Origin: UBA1573 sp034005165
Lineage (GTDB): Bacteria; Pseudomonadota; Alphaproteobacteria; Micavibrionales; Micavibrionaceae
DNA: 64,000 nucleotides
Direction of reading: 5' to 3'
Assembly: GCA_034005165.1 (NCBI GenBank)
Contig: JAVEVE010000001.1
Location: forward strand, 372,001-436,000
A model generated the notes under the pieces. That model was given only the letters and a program-made list of their open reading frames with translations. It did no database searches and had not been told where the DNA came from. Each line of letters begins with the position of its first letter. Position 1 is the stretch's first letter. Below, one piece after another: positions 59,677 through 64,000 of this stretch. The translations under genes and the position numbers were made by a program.

Positions 59677-60858
59677 CTATTTTGTAGAAGTTACAGCCTG
59701 CTCGGCTGCATCAGCACTTACCCAAGGGGATGGCGCAACAACCTGACCGACACCAATTTTCTGATACCCCTCAACAATCACCTGATCTCCGGTCTCAACG
59801 CCCGAAGTCACAACCCACTGATCGTCATAAGCCTGCTCGGTTTCAATAACACGTTTTTGTGCCTTATTATCCTGATCGACAACCCAGAGACTTAACTTCC
59901 CGTCAGCACCGCGCAAAGTCGCACGTTGCGGGACAAGAAGAACTTCCTTCTCGCCCATATTGATTTGTGCCCGCACGAATAATCCCGGCATCAGAACATA
60001 ATCTTTGTTAGGGATTTCAGCGCGCAACGTGACAGACCCTGTGGTCTCATCCACAGTCACTTCAGAAAACTTCAGAGTTCCTTCATACGGGTACACACTG
60101 TCTTTGGAAGAGGCATCGCCATAAATAATTGTCACGGGAGCTTCATCCACACCCGTCAAACGGGAACGCAAATGCAATGCCTCATCACCGGACTCTTGCA
60201 TATCCACATAGACTGGGTCCAATTGAGTAATGGTTGCCAATTGCTGAGCCTGATTAGCGGTCACCAGACCACCTTCTGTTACAAAAGACCGTCCGATACG
60301 TCCGGAGATCGGCGCATAAACCTTGGTGTAATCCAGATTGACCTGCGCCACATCGACAGCAGCCTTAGCCACAGAAATAGCGGCACTTGCCTTGTCCACG
60401 TCCGCCCGAATATTATCATACTCCTGCTTGGATACAGCCTCGATCTCGATCAACTGCTTATAACGATTGGCTTGCGCGCGCACAGAACGGATATTTGCTT
60501 CCGCGGCTTTCAAATCTGCCTTGGCACTATTCAAACCTGCGATGTAACGAGCATCATCAATCTGATACAACTGGTCTCCTTTAGTGACATTGGACCCTTC
60601 TTCAAACAACCGCGCAACAATAAGTCCGTCAACCTGTGGGCGGACTTGTGACTGGCGATAGGCCGTAATACGGCCCGGCAATTCTTTCTTGAGAATAATT
60701 TTCTGAGGAGCAATTTGAATAACGGACACAGCCTTTGGTGGCCCGGCAGAAGGTCCGGCGGCATTTGCCGGATTAACCTCGGTGCCAAATGCGCCATATA
60801 TAAAATATGCCGCCACAAGCAACGCTACAACCACACCTGAAATAATGAGTTTTTTCAT
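59677..60858 (-). CDS. acrA: RND efflux periplasmic adaptor, AcrA-type
   Basis: Membrane fusion protein linking AcrB to an outer-membrane channel. An N-terminal membrane anchor (KKLIISGVVVALLVAAYFIYG) lacks a lipobox Cys, unlike E. coli AcrA. Lipoyl half-motifs are RPQVDGLIVARLFEEGSNV and VYAPISGRIGRSFVTEGGLV, flanking a coiled-coil hairpin (LNSAKADLKAAEANIRSVR). A beta-barrel domain and an MP-domain end (VIVEGYQKIGVGQVV) follow. I chose the ATG at 60858. Divergent from the tetR gene, with a palindromic operator between. Confidence 0.94.
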   Translation of the reverse strand: MKKLIISGVVVALLVAAYFIYGAFGTEVNPANAAGPSAGPPKAVSVIQIAPQKIILKKELPGRITAYRQSQVRPQVDGLIVARLFEEGSNVTKGDQLYQIDDARYIAGLNSAKADLKAAEANIRSVRAQANRYKQLIEIEAVSKQEYDNIRADVDKASAAISVAKAAVDVAQVNLDYTKVYAPISGRIGRSFVTEGGLVTANQAQQLATITQLDPVYVDMQESGDEALHLRSRLTGVDEAPVTIIYGDASSKDSVYPYEGTLKFSEVTVDETTGSVTLRAEIPNKDYVLMPGLFVRAQINMGEKEVLLVPQRATLRGADGKLSLWVVDQDNKAQKRVIETEQAYDDQWVVTSGVETGDQVIVEGYQKIGVGQVVAPSPWVSADAAEQAVTSTK

Positions 60859-60951
60859 GTTCCGAGCTTCCACCTTCTGTTTCGTCCCCCGAAAGTTGAC
60901 GCTCTCGCAACCAAGAACTGGACAAAATATACTAAATGATCTAGGGAACTA

Positions 60952-60973
60952 ACATACATCCGAGAATGTATGT
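60952..60973. promoter_or_regulatory. AcrR-like operator in the acrA/tetR intergenic region
   Basis: Inverted repeat ACATACAT-N6-ATGTATGT. It closely resembles the E. coli AcrR site (TACATACATT...AATGTATGTA). It sits 25 bases before the tetR start, so the regulator likely represses itself and the pump. Confidence 0.8.
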
Positions 60974-60997
60974 GTCAAGATGAGGGAATAAAAAAAG

Positions 60998-61603
60998 ATG
61001 CGCCGCACAAAAGAAGAAGCTGAACAGACCAAAAAAGCCATACTTCGCTCGGCCATTTACCTTTTTGCGTCAAAAGGCGTTGCGAAGACGTCTATTGATG
61101 AAATCGCAAAGGCAGCGGACGTCACCAGAGGTGCCGTCTACTGGCACTTCAAAAACAAAACAGAAATCTTTGACGCTCTTTTCGACGGGCTACACAAATC
61201 CTTTATCGAGACCATCTGGGACGAATTCGATAAAAACGACCCCAACCCGCTAGAACAGCTCAAAAACATCTGCACTGATGTCTTACTTAAACTGAAAACT
61301 GACGAAGAAAAGGTCTTATCACTCATTATTTTTCTACAAAAATGTGATTACTCCGGAGAACTGGAAGTCTTTCGTCAAAGACACATCGCCAAAAAGAAAG
61401 AAAAATTTGATGCCTTCCATAAATTTTTCCTTCGCGCAAAAGATCTGGGCCAATTGCCGAAAGATACAGACTGCGATCTTCTCACGCGCGGCATCAGCAT
61501 ATATATGAAAGGTATCGTTCTGGAGTTTCTGGATGAAAGAGATACATCCATTCTGGATAAAGTGCCTCAGCTCATGAATCTCTATTTCAAAAACTTTAAA
61601 TAA
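60998..61603 (+). CDS. acrR: TetR/AcrR-family repressor of the efflux pump
   Basis: N-terminal helix-turn-helix: AILRSAIYLFASKGVAKTSI, DEIAKAADVTRGAVYWHFKNK, then the ligand-binding helical domain (~70-200) with the AcrR-type C-terminal wording. 201 residues. Divergent from acrA with an AcrR-like palindrome between them. By homology, pump substrates would release it from DNA. Confidence 0.9.
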   Translation: MRRTKEEAEQTKKAILRSAIYLFASKGVAKTSIDEIAKAADVTRGAVYWHFKNKTEIFDALFDGLHKSFIETIWDEFDKNDPNPLEQLKNICTDVLLKLKTDEEKVLSLIIFLQKCDYSGELEVFRQRHIAKKKEKFDAFHKFFLRAKDLGQLPKDTDCDLLTRGISIYMKGIVLEFLDERDTSILDKVPQLMNLYFKNFK

Positions 61604-61605
61604 GG

Positions 61606-61640
61606 CAAAAAAAGAGATGCGGATAAAAACCCGCATCCCT
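61606..61640 (-). terminator. thrS terminator
   Basis: On the minus strand, stem GATGCGGG / CCGCATC is followed by TCTTTTTTT. It is downstream of thrS; on the plus strand the T-run is poor, so it mainly serves thrS. Confidence 0.8.
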
Positions 61641-61667
61641 TCATAATCATATCTTAAAAAGAAATTC

Positions 61668-63644
61668 CTAATCTTTTCGTTGCGGAATAGCACACTGCTC
61701 CAGAATGTGCTTCACAGCATCCGCACAGGAAAGCGTCAATTGCTGCTCTTCGCCAAGGTAACGCAACACAACCTGATTGCTTTCCTCTTCCTTCTTGCCG
61801 ACAACGATCAGCAATGGGATTTTTTCCAGAGAATGTTCACGGATTTTGTAACCTATCTTTTCACTACGCGTGTCAATCTCGGCGCGAATACCGCTATCCA
61901 GCAGCATTTTCAGAACAGAATTGGCATACGTATCCGCATCATTGGTGATAGTTGTCACCACAGCCTGAACAGGAGCCAACCACATAGGAAACTTACCCGA
62001 GTAATGCTCGATCAGAATACCGATAAAGCGCTCGATAGCACCAAGGATCGCACGGTGCAACATGACAGGACGGTGTCGCGCCCCGTCTTCTCCTACATAT
62101 TCCGCATCAAGACGTTCAGGTAAGTTAAAGTCCAACTGGATTGTACCGCACTGCCAGCTCCGCCCGATAGCGTCCATCAAATGGAACTCGACTTTCGGAC
62201 CATAGAATGCACCCTCACCCGGCAGATCTTCATATTCAAGACCTTCTGCTTCCAGAGCATCACGCAGCCCCTTCTCGGCCCTATCCCACAGCTCATCAGA
62301 CCCGACGCGCTTGCTTTCGTCAGGGCGCAGAGCCAACTTGACTTTCAAACGATCACGAGGAAATCCCAGATCTTCGTAAATCCCGATCTGGAGCTTGAAG
62401 TAGCGCAAAGCTTCCTGCGTAATTTGGTCTTCACGGCAGAAGATGTGCGCATCATCTTGCGTAAAGCCACGCAAACGCATAATCCCATGCATCGCGCCGG
62501 ACGCTTCATTTCTATGGCAGCACCCGAACTCGGAAAGGCGCAGAGGTAAATCACGATAGCTCTTGATCCCTTGCTTGAATATCTGTACGTGCGCAGGACA
62601 ATTCATCGGCTTTACACCAAGATATTTCTCGTCACCAAGATTAACCTTGAACATATTGTCGCCATACAAATCCCAGTGCCCGGAAGCCTTGAACAAAGAA
62701 CTATCATACAGGATAGGTGTCTTAACTTCGCGATACCCGTCATTGAGGAAGCGTCCTCTCAGGAAACTTTCAATAGTTCTGAAAAGAGTCCATCCGCGAG
62801 GATGCCAGAAAATATTCCCGGCAGACTCTTCCTGTTGGTGGAACAATTTCATTTCCTTACCCAAGCGGCGATGATCCCTGCGCTCGGCTTCTTCGAGCAT
62901 ATGCAGATAAGCATCAAGTTCTTTCTGGTTTCTCCATGCTGTCCCGTAAATACGTTGCAGCATCGGATTTTTGGCATCACCACGCCAATAAGCACCGGCA
63001 ACACTCATCAATTTGAAGGATGTTCCCACTTTACCGGTACTCGGCAAGTGCGGGCCTCGGCATAAATCAAGCCAATCCCCCTGACGATAAATGCTGATCG
63101 GTTCACCCTCAGGCAACGCTTCGATCAACTCGACCTTGAACAGCTCACCCTTCTCCTTAAAGAAAGAAATTGCCTTTTCTTTGGACCAGACCTCACGAAC
63201 AAAATTTTCATTCTTCGCGATAATATCACGCATCTTGGCTTCGATCTTGGACAGGTCTTCAGGAGTAAACGGCTCTGACTTATGGAAGTCATAATAGAAT
63301 CCGTTCTCGATAGACGGGCCGATTGTAACTTGCGTATTCGGGAACAAAACCTGGACGGCCTCGGCCATCACGTGTGCCGTATCATGGCGGATCAATTCCA
63401 AAGCCAGATCATGATCACGCGTCAAAATCTCGACAACATTGCCATCCTGCAGTTCAGTAGCCAAATCACAGACTTTTCCGTCAACTTTCAAGGCAATAGC
63501 TGCCGCTCCTAAGGATTTAGCAATTTTAGAGGCCAATTCGCCGCCTGTAGTCCCGGTAGGTACCGCCATGGTTTTACCGTCAGGCAAAACAACACTGATA
63601 TTGGCATCTACTTTTTCTTGGGCAGCTTCTTGTATGTTTGACAT
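61668..63644 (-). CDS. thrS: threonyl-tRNA synthetase
   Basis: Class II aminoacyl-tRNA synthetase. N-terminal TGS domain (SVVLPDGKTMAVPTGTTGGE), editing domain with HDTAHVMAEAV and the DLCRGPHLPSTG segment, then the catalytic core: MNCPAHVQIFK, RNEASGAMHGIMRLRGFTQD and MLHRAILGAIERFIGILIEH. The anticodon-binding domain contains PLLIVVGKKEEE. 658 residues, standard. Confidence 0.97.
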   Translation of the reverse strand: MSNIQEAAQEKVDANISVVLPDGKTMAVPTGTTGGELASKIAKSLGAAAIALKVDGKVCDLATELQDGNVVEILTRDHDLALELIRHDTAHVMAEAVQVLFPNTQVTIGPSIENGFYYDFHKSEPFTPEDLSKIEAKMRDIIAKNENFVREVWSKEKAISFFKEKGELFKVELIEALPEGEPISIYRQGDWLDLCRGPHLPSTGKVGTSFKLMSVAGAYWRGDAKNPMLQRIYGTAWRNQKELDAYLHMLEEAERRDHRRLGKEMKLFHQQEESAGNIFWHPRGWTLFRTIESFLRGRFLNDGYREVKTPILYDSSLFKASGHWDLYGDNMFKVNLGDEKYLGVKPMNCPAHVQIFKQGIKSYRDLPLRLSEFGCCHRNEASGAMHGIMRLRGFTQDDAHIFCREDQITQEALRYFKLQIGIYEDLGFPRDRLKVKLALRPDESKRVGSDELWDRAEKGLRDALEAEGLEYEDLPGEGAFYGPKVEFHLMDAIGRSWQCGTIQLDFNLPERLDAEYVGEDGARHRPVMLHRAILGAIERFIGILIEHYSGKFPMWLAPVQAVVTTITNDADTYANSVLKMLLDSGIRAEIDTRSEKIGYKIREHSLEKIPLLIVVGKKEEESNQVVLRYLGEEQQLTLSCADAVKHILEQCAIPQRKD

Positions 63645-64000
63645 CTAATTACTCTCTTTTACATGTGAATTTTCCAAACAAATTTCTTCATAAATCACGA
63701 CAAAATATAAAGAATTTCAGGAAGTTAAATTACTAGCATGCGGGTCTTATAGATTTCAATGGAGAATAAACCTGAAAAAAATAAAAAATTGTGCCCTGAA
63801 AAATACATGCGGGAGATTCTCCGCCACAGAAATAGTATTTTATATATACATCAATAAGTTAACATTAAATACCTTTAAAATCATTTACGCCAAATGGACC
63901 TCCTTCAGATTTTAACCTGAAAGAGGCCACGAGGAACTATAGACTTTATTCCTGAAGATACGACCGCACAGAATTTGATAGAACAGACTTCAACATCACA
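63645..64000. other. non-coding tail of the window upstream of thrS
   Basis: 356 AT-rich bases with no ORF, tRNA or recognisable riboswitch. It presumably includes the thrS promoter; no motif is strong enough to mark. Confidence 0.5.

Noticed and set aside
63645..64000. T-box or other riboswitch upstream of thrS
   Set aside because: No T-box sequence or specifier-loop arrangement is visible, and T-boxes are not expected in this group.

Overview
The window is a bacterial chromosome segment of moderate-to-low GC by eye. Gene content and order point to an alphaproteobacterium: rpsB-tsf-pyrH-frr-uppS-cdsA-dxr, xseB-ispA-dxs, rph/rdgB/hemW beside grpE, a DUF2336 protein, a bactofilin, an IalB-family protein and a Suv3-type helicase C-terminal domain. 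I cannot fix the genus; a Micavibrio-like or other deep-branching, low-GC alphaproteobacterium is a guess.

Layout. 1-7.5 kb: the end of a heat-shock sigma factor gene (rpoH), an M48 lipoprotein protease, a secreted nuclease-like protein, proline iminopeptidase, pgk, DUF2336 and a small protein. 7.7-15.4 kb: translation and envelope-precursor genes (rpsB, tsf, pyrH, frr, uppS, cdsA, dxr, dgkA) with small unknown genes inserted. 15.4-22 kb: a stand-alone helicase C-terminal domain, a periplasmic protein, hemW, rdgB, rph and grpE. 22-26.3 kb: an inverse-autotransporter adhesin whose passenger is split in two by a stop codon and a new signal peptide. 26.5-38.5 kb: dnaK, dnaJ, dapB, ogt, nth, xseB, ispA, dxs, a DUF805 protein, a bactofilin and uvrC. 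38.7-40.7 kb: a pentapeptide-repeat protein, a MarR-type regulator, a decayed tRNA-Leu-like sequence, and a tRNA-Leu(UAA) gene interrupted by a cyanobacterial-type group I intron.

40.9-46.8 kb is the most coherent candidate system: an exported rubrerythrin, two b561-type cytochromes, a PepSY protein, an OmpR-family response regulator, a histidine kinase with a His-rich periplasmic stretch, a CDF metal exporter and a 57-residue protein. Three promoters in this region carry the same direct repeat, GTCAG-N6-GTCAG. Each copy is oriented toward its gene and lies 12 bases before a -10-like hexamer. I infer a small metal/redox regulon run by the local two-component pair.

47.3-52.5 kb holds an ABC exporter, a histidine phosphatase, a convergent radical SAM enzyme of unknown substrate and a lipoprotein hydrolase. 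52.6-55.7 kb is a broken autotransporter with no signal peptide and an in-frame TAG in the barrel. 55.7-63.6 kb holds an IalB-family protein, an AcrAB-type RND pump with a divergent TetR/AcrR repressor and an AcrR-like operator between them, then thrS. No CRISPR array, IS element, transposase or rRNA gene was seen.
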